A DNA stretch of 14,568 bases, from assembly GCA_002400405.1 (NCBI GenBank), contig DHFM01000075.1, positions 1 to 14,568 on the forward strand, read 5' to 3'. The DNA comes from Candidatus Moranbacteria bacterium UBA4824. GTDB taxonomy: Bacteria > Patescibacteriota > Minisyncoccia > Moranbacterales > UBA2206. The position numbers and the translations under genes were made by a program. Positions within the stretch are counted from its first letter, which is position 1, and every line of letters begins with the position of its first letter. The notes under the pieces are model-generated. The model was not told where the DNA came from, did not search any database, and worked only from the letters and a program-made list of their open reading frames with translations. This document shows positions 6,929 to 13,202 of the stretch, piece by piece.

Positions 6929-7324
6929 ATGAGAAATTATAATTGGTATTCGCAACTTATCAAACCTACTTGGTCTCCGCCAGCCTCAGTTTTTGGACCG
7001 GTCTGGACATTTCTTTACGCGCTAATTGCCATTTCCTTCGGAAAAGTTTTTTGGATGTATTTCAAAAAACAAATTCCATTTCTAGTCGTGTTGCCATTTA
7101 TCCTTAATTTGATTTTTAATTTCTCTTTTACTCCGATTCAATTCGGACTAAAAAATAATCTTTTAGCGGCAATTGATATTTTGTTGGTATTGGGAACGCT
7201 TATTTGGGCAATAATTGCAATTTATCCACACTCAAAATGGGTTGCCTATATCCAAATTCCATATCTTCTTTGGGTGTCATTTGCAACAATTTTGCAACTA
7301 ACAATTACTTATTTAAATAAATAA
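6929..7324 (+). CDS. tspO: TspO/MBR-family membrane protein lacking the first transmembrane helix
   Basis: TspO proteins are small tryptophan-rich membrane proteins that bind porphyrins and related ligands and are linked to stress and tetrapyrrole handling. The signature WYSQLIKPTWSPPASVFGPVW (6-26) is clear, as are the later helix with PYLLWVSFAT (111-120) and helices at about 27-43, 50-67, 76-98 and 103-128. Bacterial homologues are about 150-160 residues with five helices, and the WYxxLxKPxWxPP loop follows helix 1. Here the loop begins at residue 6, and an in-frame stop (6920-6922) lies just upstream of the ATG, so helix 1 is absent. The right arm of the 13-bp inverted repeat ends just before the gene. 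The TAA stop overlaps the next ATG (TAATG), which indicates coupling to the 171-residue protein. Confidence 0.87.
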   Translation: MRNYNWYSQLIKPTWSPPASVFGPVWTFLYALIAISFGKVFWMYFKKQIPFLVVLPFILNLIFNFSFTPIQFGLKNNLLAAIDILLVLGTLIWAIIAIYPHSKWVAYIQIPYLLWVSFATILQLTITYLNK

Positions 7325-7839
7325 TGAAAAGTAAAAAAATCATAGTTAATGACAAAATGCAGAAAGATTATCGCTATATTTTGTCGGAACCAATCGGAAA
7401 AAATTTCCAGATTGATTTCAAGCCGGAGCTTACTCCTAAAGAAATGCTAGCCCTTGGAGTTTTTGGCGGAAGATATATGCGGGATTGTCAAAAAGAATTT
7501 CCGGCTTCTTGGTTTCAAAAAGCCAAACTTCATCCTAGAGGAGTTTCGGGGCATAGCAAAAAATTAAATTATTTCCAAGTGGATGCTTCACAAACACTTT
7601 CAATTTGGAAGAAAAAAGGCTGGATTCATCCTGATGATCCACGGGGTTGGTTTCAATGGTATTGTCGTTATTATAGGGGAAGACGACATGAAGATGATTT
7701 GCGTCAAATAAAACGTTGGAAGAATATGAAAAGGCATATTGCGCAAATTAAGAATAATTGTTGGCAAGGAGATCTAAATTGCCGGACACGCCAGCGCCAA
7801 GCTCTTTTGCATTGGGCATATGATAGTCGGAAAATGTAA
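7324..7839 (+). CDS. Conserved uncharacterised protein, Trp/Arg-rich, 171 residues
   Basis: The sequence looks strongly constrained: LTPKEMLALGVFGGRYMRDC (36-55), FPASWF (59-64), LNYFQVDASQTLSIWKKKGW (81-100), HPDDPRGWFQWYCRYYRGRR (102-121), QIKRWKNMKRHIAQIKNNC (127-145) and a CRTRQRQALLHWAYDSRKM end (153-171). I recall similar unnamed proteins in other bacteria, but I know no assigned function or reaction. No membrane helix or signal peptide is visible, so it is probably cytoplasmic. The dense Trp, Tyr, Arg and Lys content would suit nucleic-acid binding, but that is only a guess. Translation is coupled to tspO by a one-base stop/start overlap. The next gene starts from its own promoter 39 nt further on. 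Confidence 0.8.
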   Translation: MKSKKIIVNDKMQKDYRYILSEPIGKNFQIDFKPELTPKEMLALGVFGGRYMRDCQKEFPASWFQKAKLHPRGVSGHSKKLNYFQVDASQTLSIWKKKGWIHPDDPRGWFQWYCRYYRGRRHEDDLRQIKRWKNMKRHIAQIKNNCWQGDLNCRTRQRQALLHWAYDSRKM

Positions 7840-7877
7840 TTTTTAGACTTTAAATAATTTTGAAATAAATCAATTTT

Positions 7878-7906
7878 TTGACAGTAATACATTATGGGTA
7901 TATAAT
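7878..7906 (+). promoter_or_regulatory. Perfect-consensus sigma70 promoter of the metallocluster operon
   Basis: TTGACA (7878-7883) and TATAAT (7901-7906) are separated by exactly 17 nt, a full match to the housekeeping consensus. Transcription would begin near 7913. A promoter this strong usually needs repression, and an inverted repeat (7888-7915) lies across it. It precedes the DUF5320 gene and likely serves the operon to about 11881. Confidence 0.9.
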
Positions 7907-7915
7907 CATAATGTA
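7888..7915. promoter_or_regulatory. Candidate operator: 8-bp inverted repeat flanking the -10 box
   Basis: TACATTAT (7888-7895) and ATAATGTA (7908-7915) are perfect inverted copies separated by 12 bp that contain the -10 hexamer. The half-site centres are about 20 bp apart, two helical turns, so a dimeric repressor could bind both on one face and block the start site. The regulator is unknown. The DUF134 protein at 14258 is the only DNA-binding candidate in the window. Confidence 0.55.
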
Positions 7916-7960
7916 AATATATACTTTAAGTAAGCTAAACTAGAGGGGCAGGTGATTTAT

Positions 7961-8248
7961 ATGCCAAGAAAAAATGGAACCGGTCCAATGGGAATGGGGG
8001 CAGGTACTGGTCGTGGAATGGGTCCTTGCGCCATGCCTACCAGCAGGCAGGGAGGAGGAATGGGTTATGGACAAAAAATGTCCGGTAACGGACGAGGTTT
8101 AGGCTGGAGAAGATTTTGGGGATACTATCCCGCTCCGACAATTTCTGAAAAAGAAGAGTCCAAAATTCTCACTGAAGAAGCAGTTGCTTTAGAAGAAGAA
8201 TTGAAAAATATCAAAAATCGTTTGGAAGAAATTAAAAATCAAAAATAA
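7961..8248 (+). CDS. DUF5320 family Met/Gly-rich protein with C-terminal coiled coil
   Basis: The 95 residues split into a Gly/Met/Arg-rich N-terminus (1-55; NGTGPMGMGAGTGRGMGPC at 5-23), a WGYYPAP linker (53-59) and a charged helix with heptad character (61-94). This is the pattern of DUF5320 proteins, which often sit beside PF02579 (NifX/NifB-like) genes in anaerobes; no biochemical role is established. The Met-rich part and Cys23 could bind metal, which is inference. The ATG at 7961 was chosen because MPRxxGTGPMG is the usual family start and AGGTGA (7950-7955) lies 5 nt upstream. A GTG at 7952 is part of that ribosome site. It is the first gene of the operon. Confidence 0.85.
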   Translation: MPRKNGTGPMGMGAGTGRGMGPCAMPTSRQGGGMGYGQKMSGNGRGLGWRRFWGYYPAPTISEKEESKILTEEAVALEEELKNIKNRLEEIKNQK

Positions 8249-8265
8249 TTCTTAAAAAAAGTTTT

Positions 8266-8589
8266 ATGAAAATAGCCATCAGCGCTTCTTCGCAAGATTT
8301 AAGTGGAAATATTGCCGATGTTTTCGGTCGTTGCCCCTATTTTATCATAGCGGAAATTGAAAGCGGAAAAATATTAAAAACAGAAGTTCTAAAAAATGAA
8401 AGTGAAAATCAATCAAGCGGAGCCGGCATTAGCGCTGCCCAATTATTAGCCAACAATGGCGTTGAAGCGGTGATTGCAAAAAGCATCGGCCCAAAAGCAC
8501 TGGATGTTTTAAGGCAGTTTAATATAAAAATATATACCGGAGATGGAAGTATTGAGAAATCTCTAAACGAATTCATAACTAAAAACTAA
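8266..8589 (+). CDS. NifX/NifB-type dinitrogenase cofactor domain protein (PF02579), copy 1
   Basis: A single-domain protein of 107 residues with the RNase H-like fold family signature: MKIAISA start, FGRCPYFII (20-28), ISAAQLLANNGVEAVIAKSIGPKALDVL (55-82) and IKIYTG (87-92). PF02579 proteins (NifX, NafY, the NifB C-terminus, orange protein) bind or carry metal-sulfur clusters. Stand-alone forms in non-fixing anaerobes include the Mo-Cu-sulfide orange protein of Desulfovibrio. No nitrogenase gene is present here, so a FeMo-cofactor role is unlikely. Cys23 is the only cysteine. A diverged paralogue follows 10 nt downstream, which suggests a heteromeric pair or successive carriers. No Shine-Dalgarno sequence is seen. 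Confidence 0.88.
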   Translation: MKIAISASSQDLSGNIADVFGRCPYFIIAEIESGKILKTEVLKNESENQSSGAGISAAQLLANNGVEAVIAKSIGPKALDVLRQFNIKIYTGDGSIEKSLNEFITKN

Positions 8590-8599
8590 AAAATATCTT

Positions 8600-8968
8600 A
8601 TGAAAATTGTCATTCCAACTGACGGAGAAAAAGGCATAAAAGAAAAGGTGGCCAATCATTTTGGCCGATGCCAAACTTATACTTTTCTTGATGAAAAAGG
8701 GAAGGTTATTGAAACAATCGAGAATACTAGTGAACATATGGGCGGAATTGGCCTTCCGCCAGAGCTAATGAAAAAACATAATGCTGATGTTTTGTTGTGT
8801 CATGATCTCGGACCGAGAGCTTTGAATTTATGCCGTGAATTTGGAATCGAAGTTTATGCTTCCACAGCCGAGACAGTGGAAGAAATTTTTGCAATGTGGA
8901 AAAATAATCAACTTAAAAAAGCAACATCGGATGATGTTTGCGAAGAACATAAAAATGAAAAAATATAA
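8600..8968 (+). CDS. NifX/NifB-type dinitrogenase cofactor domain protein (PF02579), copy 2
   Basis: A 122-residue paralogue of the upstream protein. Conserved segments are MKIVIPTDG (1-9), ANHFGRCQTYTFLD (18-31), GGIGLPPELMKKHNADVLLCHDLGPRALNLCREFGI (48-83) and VYAST (85-89). It is richer in possible metal ligands than copy 1: Cys24, His47, Cys67, His68, Cys78, Cys114 and His117. The last 14 nt overlap the ferredoxin gene, whose ATG is at 8955, so translation is probably coupled. The tail CEEHKNEKI is encoded in this overlap. Its role is inferred to be metallocluster carriage or scaffolding together with copy 1, the ferredoxin and the two MinD-type ATPases. Its ligand is not known. Confidence 0.87.
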   Translation: MKIVIPTDGEKGIKEKVANHFGRCQTYTFLDEKGKVIETIENTSEHMGGIGLPPELMKKHNADVLLCHDLGPRALNLCREFGIEVYASTAETVEEIFAMWKNNQLKKATSDDVCEEHKNEKI

Positions 8969-9143
8969 AGTAGATGAATCAATCTGCGCCGGTTGTGGCG
9001 TTTGCATAAGTGCTTGTCCACAAGAAGCCATCGAAATAAACAATGATGGTAAAGCCGTTATCAATCCAGAAAAATGCCTTGGCTGTGGAGCGTGTCTTAA
9101 TGTTTGCAATTTTGAAGCTATCAAAGAAGTTAAGAATAAATAA
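8955..9143 (+). CDS. 2[4Fe-4S] ferredoxin
   Basis: A 62-residue bacterial-type ferredoxin with two complete CxxCxxCxxxC motifs: Cys11/14/17/21 (followed by Pro) and Cys41/44/47/51 (followed by Asn instead of the usual Pro). It is a low-potential soluble electron carrier and presumably gives electrons to, or takes them from, the neighbouring cluster proteins. The frame is open upstream to an ATG at 8835, but that part overlaps the PF02579 gene and matches nothing expected for a ferredoxin. The ATG at 8955 gives the canonical MKKYKVDESIC start and a 14-nt overlap. The strongest alternative reading is a maturation factor rather than a general electron carrier, given the operon. Confidence 0.92.
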   Translation: MKKYKVDESICAGCGVCISACPQEAIEINNDGKAVINPEKCLGCGACLNVCNFEAIKEVKNK

Positions 9144-9155
9144 TTTATAAAAAAT

Positions 9156-10133
9156 ATGCAGGAAATTAAAAATAATAATTGCGAGAGACTAAAAAATTTT
9201 CCTATATCTGCACTGGCTGTTCCTCTAGGGCTAATCGGCTTTGCTTTAGCCTGGCAAAAAGCAGAAGATATTTTAGAAATGAATTTTAAACTGAGCAACT
9301 ATCTATTGTATTTTTCTTTAATAATGGTTTTTTTATTGTTTATAGTCTATGCTTTCAAAATTCTAAAATATTTTCCAGAAGTCAAAAAAGAGTTTAATCA
9401 TCCGATTAAGATTAATTTTTATCCGATAATCGCTAAAATATTTTTAATCGCTAGCATTATTTATTTGAGCATTAATTTGGATATTTCGAAATATTTTTGG
9501 TGGTCAGGTGTTGTTGTCCAGTTTATTTTTACCATAATTGTAATGTCAGCTTGGATTAGACACACTAAATTTGAGATTCATCACATCAACCCGTCTTGGT
9601 TTATTCCGGTTGTTGGATGTATAATGATACCAATCGCCGGAGTTCAGCATTTTGCACCTGAATTGTCTTGGTTCTTTTTCAGTATTGGATTTTTCTGGTG
9701 GCTAATTTTGACGGTTTTGGTTATAAATCGAATTATTTTTCACAATCCTATTCCGGACAAACTAATTCCCACCTTTTTCATTTTATTCGCTCCACCGATA
9801 ATCGGTTTCATATCTTTAAGCAAATTGATCCCAGGCATAAATTATTTCGGCGATATGCTTTATTATTTCGGATTTTTTCTGTTTATCTTGATTTTATTTC
9901 AATACAAACTCTTTTCCAAAATAAAATTTTATCTGTCTTGGTGGGCCTACTCTTTTCCCTTAGATGCTTTAGCAATTGGAACATTCCTGATGTATCATAG
10001 GACAAATCTGCCGTTTTTCAAGGTAGCTTCAGTAGCTATTTTTATATTATTGAATTTAACCATTTTTATTTTATTAGTAAAAACTATTATAGCTGTTAAA
10101 AATAGAGAAATTTGTATTGAAGAAAAAGAATAA
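9156..10133 (+). CDS. SLAC1/TehA-type (TDT family) anion channel or transporter
   Basis: A 325-residue integral membrane protein with about ten hydrophobic segments, near 15-33, 47-70, 92-108, 115-133, 146-163, 170-190, 203-224, 229-250, 258-280 and 287-314. The N-terminal FPISALAVPLGLIGFALAW (15-33) matches the first helix of TehA-like proteins. HINPSWFIPVVGCIMIPIAG (143-162) and SWWAYSFPLDALAIGT (261-276) correspond to conserved SLAC1/TDT segments. The family moves anions such as chloride, nitrate, sulfite or dicarboxylates through a Phe-gated pore. The substrate cannot be told from sequence; an oxyanion or sulfur anion tied to the neighbouring cluster proteins is a reasonable guess. It sits 12 nt after the ferredoxin and 8 nt before the first ATPase. 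Confidence 0.78.
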   Translation: MQEIKNNNCERLKNFPISALAVPLGLIGFALAWQKAEDILEMNFKLSNYLLYFSLIMVFLLFIVYAFKILKYFPEVKKEFNHPIKINFYPIIAKIFLIASIIYLSINLDISKYFWWSGVVVQFIFTIIVMSAWIRHTKFEIHHINPSWFIPVVGCIMIPIAGVQHFAPELSWFFFSIGFFWWLILTVLVINRIIFHNPIPDKLIPTFFILFAPPIIGFISLSKLIPGINYFGDMLYYFGFFLFILILFQYKLFSKIKFYLSWWAYSFPLDALAIGTFLMYHRTNLPFFKVASVAIFILLNLTIFILLVKTIIAVKNREICIEEKE

Positions 10134-10141
10134 TAAAAAAT

Positions 10142-10978
10142 ATGAAAATTGCCATTACCGGAGGAAAAGGTGGAACCGGAAAATCAACGCTAGCCACTGC
10201 GATAGCATCCTTATTAGCTAAGGACAAAAAAGTTTTGTTGGCTGATTGCGATGTTGATTGTCCTGGAGACGACCTTTTGCTGGGAATAAAATTAAAAAAG
10301 CTGGAAAATGTTGAAAGCATGGTGCCGGTTTTTGATTTTGAAAAATGCATTCAATGTGGAAAGTGCGCCAAAAATTGCCCGGAAAATGCGATTGTTTATG
10401 TTCAAGGAAAAAATCCATTTTTTATTCCCGATCAATGCATTGGCTGTCGAGCCTGCCAAATTGTTTGTCCAACAGGAGCAATTACCCAGGCGAAACAAAC
10501 TATCGGGGAAATTTTTCTTGGAAAAAAGAATAGTCTCGTTTTGTTATCAGGAAAAATTAAGCCTGGTATTGAAGAATCCAGTTTGGTGGTCAACGCGGTG
10601 AAAAAAAAGATAGCACTGCAGGAAAAAGATTTTGATTATGTAATAACTGACACAGCTGCCGGAACGCATTGCCCCGTAATTTCAGCTCTCCTTGGAAATG
10701 ATTGTGCTTTGGCAGTAGCCGAGCCGACTCCCTTGGGCGCACATGATTTGAATTTAATTCTTTCCCTAAATGAAAAATTGAAAATTAAAACTAGTATCAT
10801 TATCAATCGATCTGATATTGGTTCGGAAAAAATGATTGAAAAAATCGCTCAGGAACATAAAGCGGAAATTATCGCTAAAATCCCTTATAGCAAAGAGTTT
10901 CAAAGAAGATATTGCGCAGGCATTTCGATTGAACATAAGATGATTGAAAAAATAAGCGATTGGATAAAAAAATATTAA
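10142..10978 (+). CDS. MinD/Mrp-type P-loop ATPase with inserted 2[4Fe-4S] ferredoxin domain, copy 1
   Basis: A 278-residue ATPase of the deviant Walker A class (KGGTGKST, 9-16; signature Lys9), with VLLADCDVDCPGDDLLLG (31-48) and the later strand YVITDTAAGTHCP (166-178). A ferredoxin domain is inserted at about 65-115 and carries two full motifs, Cys69/72/75/79-Pro and Cys99/102/105/109-Pro. This is the COG1149 architecture ('MinD superfamily ATPase with inserted ferredoxin'), found in pairs in anaerobes. Related Mrp/NBP35 proteins carry and transfer Fe-S clusters using ATP. AEPTPLGAHDL (193-203) is typical of the family. The extra cysteines Cys36, Cys40 and Cys177 are near the nucleotide site. 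Copy 2 follows 9 nt downstream. Confidence 0.92.
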   Translation: MKIAITGGKGGTGKSTLATAIASLLAKDKKVLLADCDVDCPGDDLLLGIKLKKLENVESMVPVFDFEKCIQCGKCAKNCPENAIVYVQGKNPFFIPDQCIGCRACQIVCPTGAITQAKQTIGEIFLGKKNSLVLLSGKIKPGIEESSLVVNAVKKKIALQEKDFDYVITDTAAGTHCPVISALLGNDCALAVAEPTPLGAHDLNLILSLNEKLKIKTSIIINRSDIGSEKMIEKIAQEHKAEIIAKIPYSKEFQRRYCAGISIEHKMIEKISDWIKKY

Positions 10979-10987
10979 AATATAAGT

Positions 10988-11881
10988 ATGGAAGAACCAA
11001 TTCCCAATAAATTAAAAATTATAACAATCTTATCCGGCAAAGGTGGCGTGGGAAAAAGCAGTATATCCGCTTCTCTAGCTTTAACTTTAGCAAAAAATAA
11101 TAAGATTGTGGCTGTTGATTGCGATGTAGATGCTTCTAACTTGGCAATTTTATTCGGAATAAAAGAATTTAAAATAAGTCAAAAGATCTCAACCAACCTC
11201 AAAGCTTTTGTTAATGACAAAGCCAAAGATTGCAAAAAAATTGTTGACAATTGTTCTTTTTCGGCTATTAGTTGGAATGAAAAAAAACAAATACCGGAAA
11301 TAAACAAATTTTTGTGTGAAGGTTGCGGAGTTTGCCGACTCCTTTGTCCACAAGGCATAACTCTAAAAAAAGTGAAAAATGCTGTTATTGGCGAAGGTCA
11401 AACTAAATATGGTTTTTCTATTATTTCCGGACAACTAGAGATGGGAGAGTCCGGTAGTGGAAAAGTTGTCAGTCTTGTCAAAGAAAGAGCGCTAAAAATA
11501 GCTAGAGAGCAAAAAGCGCAGTATTTAATTGTAGATTCAGCTTCTGGCATTGGTTGCCCTGTGATTGCATCAGTTCGGGGTAGTGATTATATCCTAGCCG
11601 TAACTGAACCGACGCCAACCGCTTTTCGAGCCCTAAAAAGAGTTCTGGCAGTTGTAGAGCATTTTGGCATTTCTTATGGTATTATTATAAATAAATGGGA
11701 TCTCAATAAACCCTTTGTGGCAGAAATTGAAAAATTTGCCAAAGACAAAAAGACCGAAATTATCGCCAAAATTCCTTATGATAAAAAATTCATTGAAGCA
11801 ATGATAAAAATGAAACCAGTTGTTGAAATGGATTCTAAATATGAAAAGATATTCCAAAAAATAGAAAAAATAGTTAGATAA
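10988..11881 (+). CDS. MinD/Mrp-type P-loop ATPase with inserted ferredoxin domain, copy 2, one cluster site degenerate
   Basis: The 297-residue partner of the preceding ATPase. The deviant Walker A SGKGGVGKSS spans 16-25, with VAVDCDVDASNLAILFG (41-57), YLIVDSASGIGCP (179-191) and TEPTPTAFRAL (206-216). The inserted ferredoxin domain keeps one full motif, Cys110/113/116/120-Pro. At the other site only Cys82 and Cys89 remain; aligned to CxxCxxCxxxC, the first and third positions are Ala79 and Ile85, so a normal [4Fe-4S] cluster cannot form there. Two residual cysteines could still ligate a cluster shared between subunits. Such paralogues probably form a heterodimer. It ends the first part of the operon; a 182-nt gap with a candidate promoter and structured RNA follows. 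Confidence 0.9.
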   Translation: MEEPIPNKLKIITILSGKGGVGKSSISASLALTLAKNNKIVAVDCDVDASNLAILFGIKEFKISQKISTNLKAFVNDKAKDCKKIVDNCSFSAISWNEKKQIPEINKFLCEGCGVCRLLCPQGITLKKVKNAVIGEGQTKYGFSIISGQLEMGESGSGKVVSLVKERALKIAREQKAQYLIVDSASGIGCPVIASVRGSDYILAVTEPTPTAFRALKRVLAVVEHFGISYGIIINKWDLNKPFVAEIEKFAKDKKTEIIAKIPYDKKFIEAMIKMKPVVEMDSKYEKIFQKIEKIVR

Positions 11882-11903
11882 TAATTCAATAAATATTTAT
11901 AAA
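11874..11903 (+). promoter_or_regulatory. Possible promoter for the structured leader and the thioredoxin-CcdA gene
   Basis: TTAGAT (11874-11879) and TATAAA (11898-11903) are 18 nt apart. The predicted start, about 7 nt downstream, coincides with the first paired bases of the candidate RNA (G11908-A11910). The -35 box is weak and lies in the end of the upstream gene, in AT-rich sequence, so chance is a real alternative. Confidence 0.4.
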
Positions 11904-11907
11904 TATA

Positions 11908-12055
11908 GGACTTACACATTTATTTGCATCAAGATATGCTCGTCGCGAAAGCGATTATTAAATGCAACAACTCGCCAGTAATTAAAAATTATTTATATAA
12001 AATATTTCCCTGGCGACTGCGTTAATATCTTTTCTGCAATTAAACGCACAAGTCT
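11908..12055 (+). ncRNA. Candidate multi-branched structured RNA (5' leader of the thioredoxin-CcdA gene)
   Basis: Four helices can form a compact junction. P1: GGACTT (11908-11913) with AAGTCT (12050-12055). P2: TTGCAT (11924-11929) with ATGCAA (11962-11967), holding an inner hairpin GTCGC-GAAA-GCGAT (11942-11955). P3: TCGCCAG (11972-11978) with CTGGCGA (12010-12016). P4: TGCGTT (12018-12023) with AACGCA (12043-12048). P3-P4 and P4-P1 are joined by single nucleotides, as in real junction RNAs. The GC-rich stems stand out in an AT-rich spacer with no open frame. The RNA ends 8 nt before the ATG at 12064 and lacks a T-tract, so any control would be at translation. I could not match it to a known riboswitch class. 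A DNA-level role is also possible. Confidence 0.45.
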
Positions 12056-12063
12056 CAAAACAT

Positions 12064-13197
12064 ATGATTTTTAGTAAAAAAAATAAAATATTATGGTTAG
12101 GTGCATTTTTAATGTTTATTTTTTTATTTCTTATCGACGTTAAAGTTCAAGCCCAAGAAGTTAGAAACGAAATTGACCTGCATGTTTTTTATGGACAAGG
12201 CTGTCCTCATTGTGCCGGCTTATTAAAATATCTGGATGATATTAAGGAAAAATATCCAACTTTGAAAATTCAAGAACATGAAGTTTATAGTAATGACAAA
12301 GAAAGAGAGTTATTTGAAAGAGTAGCAAAAAAATTTGAAACTGAAATTGAAGGGGTGCCAACAGTTTTTATTGGCAAAAAAGCAACCGTAGGCTTTGGGG
12401 GAGATATTCCGCAGGAATTGGAAAATGAAATTGAAAGATGCACAAAGGAAAAATGTTCCAATCTATTGGAAGGAGTAGAAGATAGGAGAGTGGATAATAT
12501 GGATATGAAAAAACTAACCATTCCGCTTGTTATTGGAGCGGCCGCGGTTGATGCGATAAATCCCTGTGCTTTTGCCGTGCTTATAATTTTGATGACAGTC
12601 GCTCTATCTATTGCGGACAAAAAAAGAGCTTTGAAATTTGGCCTAGCTTTTACTAGTTCTATTTATATCTCCTATTTTTTAATGGGGCTGGGACTTTTTT
12701 CTGCCTTGCAAACAACCAAGCTCAGCCGTGAATTCTATATTTTCGTAACCGGACTAGCGGTGGTTGTCGGACTTCTCAATATAAAAGATTATTTTTGGTA
12801 TGGCAAAGGATTTCTAATGGAAGTTCCACTTAGTTGGCGTCCTAAAATGAAAAAAATAATTGGCAGTGCTACTTCTCCTTTAGGAGCTTTCTTGGTGGGT
12901 TTTGCTGTTTCCGTTTTTGAACTTCCTTGCACTGGTGGTCCCTATATCGTAATCCTAGGACTTCTTGCCAAAGAAATGACTAGAATGACAGGAATTTTTT
13001 ATCTGTTTTTATATAATTTAGTTTTTATAATTCCATTAGTAGTGCTTTCAATTGTAATTTATAAAGGAATTTCTACTACGGAAAAACTAGAAAAAATCAG
13101 ACAAAATAAATTGAGAATTCTGCATTTAATTGCCGGAATAATTATGCTTATTATTGCAGGTTCAATGATATTATCCATAATTAAAGGTTGGGTATAA
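12064..13197 (+). CDS. Exported thioredoxin domain fused to a CcdA/DsbD-type membrane thiol transporter
   Basis: The 377 residues begin with a signal-like segment (basic 5-8, hydrophobic 9-25, VQAQ end near 31). A thioredoxin-fold domain follows (about 36-132) with active site CPHC (Cys47-Cys50) and cis-proline GVPT (97-100). A roughly six-helix membrane domain (about 152-373) contains NPCAF (Cys168) and LPCTGGPY (Cys289), the redox cysteine pair of CcdA/DsbD. Such proteins carry reducing equivalents from cytoplasmic thioredoxin to outside thiols. Canonical DsbD has its thioredoxin-like domain at the C-terminus, while here it is at the N-terminus. Cys126 and Cys131 form an additional pair. 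The gene follows the candidate RNA and is directly followed by the CDF gene (5 nt). Confidence 0.88.
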   Translation: MIFSKKNKILWLGAFLMFIFLFLIDVKVQAQEVRNEIDLHVFYGQGCPHCAGLLKYLDDIKEKYPTLKIQEHEVYSNDKERELFERVAKKFETEIEGVPTVFIGKKATVGFGGDIPQELENEIERCTKEKCSNLLEGVEDRRVDNMDMKKLTIPLVIGAAAVDAINPCAFAVLIILMTVALSIADKKRALKFGLAFTSSIYISYFLMGLGLFSALQTTKLSREFYIFVTGLAVVVGLLNIKDYFWYGKGFLMEVPLSWRPKMKKIIGSATSPLGAFLVGFAVSVFELPCTGGPYIVILGLLAKEMTRMTGIFYLFLYNLVFIIPLVVLSIVIYKGISTTEKLEKIRQNKLRILHLIAGIIMLIIAGSMILSIIKGWV

Positions 13198-13202
13198 AAA
13201 AT

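Noticed and set aside
7922..7932. Short palindrome TACTTTAAGTA in the DUF5320 leader as a second operator
   Set aside because: Only 5 bp per arm in AT-rich sequence; too likely by chance to list as a feature.
8835..9143. Longer 102-residue ferredoxin starting at 8835
   Set aside because: The extra 40 residues overlap the PF02579 gene and do not resemble a ferredoxin N-terminus. The ATG at 8955 gives the canonical length and start.
8828..9298. A 156-codon open frame on the - strand
   Set aside because: It is antisense to the second PF02579 gene, the ferredoxin and the start of the anion channel, all with strong motifs. Its translation has no recognisable domain.
9668..10000. A 110-codon + strand frame inside the anion-channel gene
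   Set aside because: It lies wholly inside the SLAC1-type gene, in another frame, and shows no family signature or plausible initiation site.
11908..12055. NiCo (czcD) riboswitch, suggested by the four-way junction and nearby CDF gene
   Set aside because: The conserved G-rich and ACAG-like junction bases of that class, as I know them, are not present. The RNA also lies before the thioredoxin-CcdA gene, not directly before the CDF gene.
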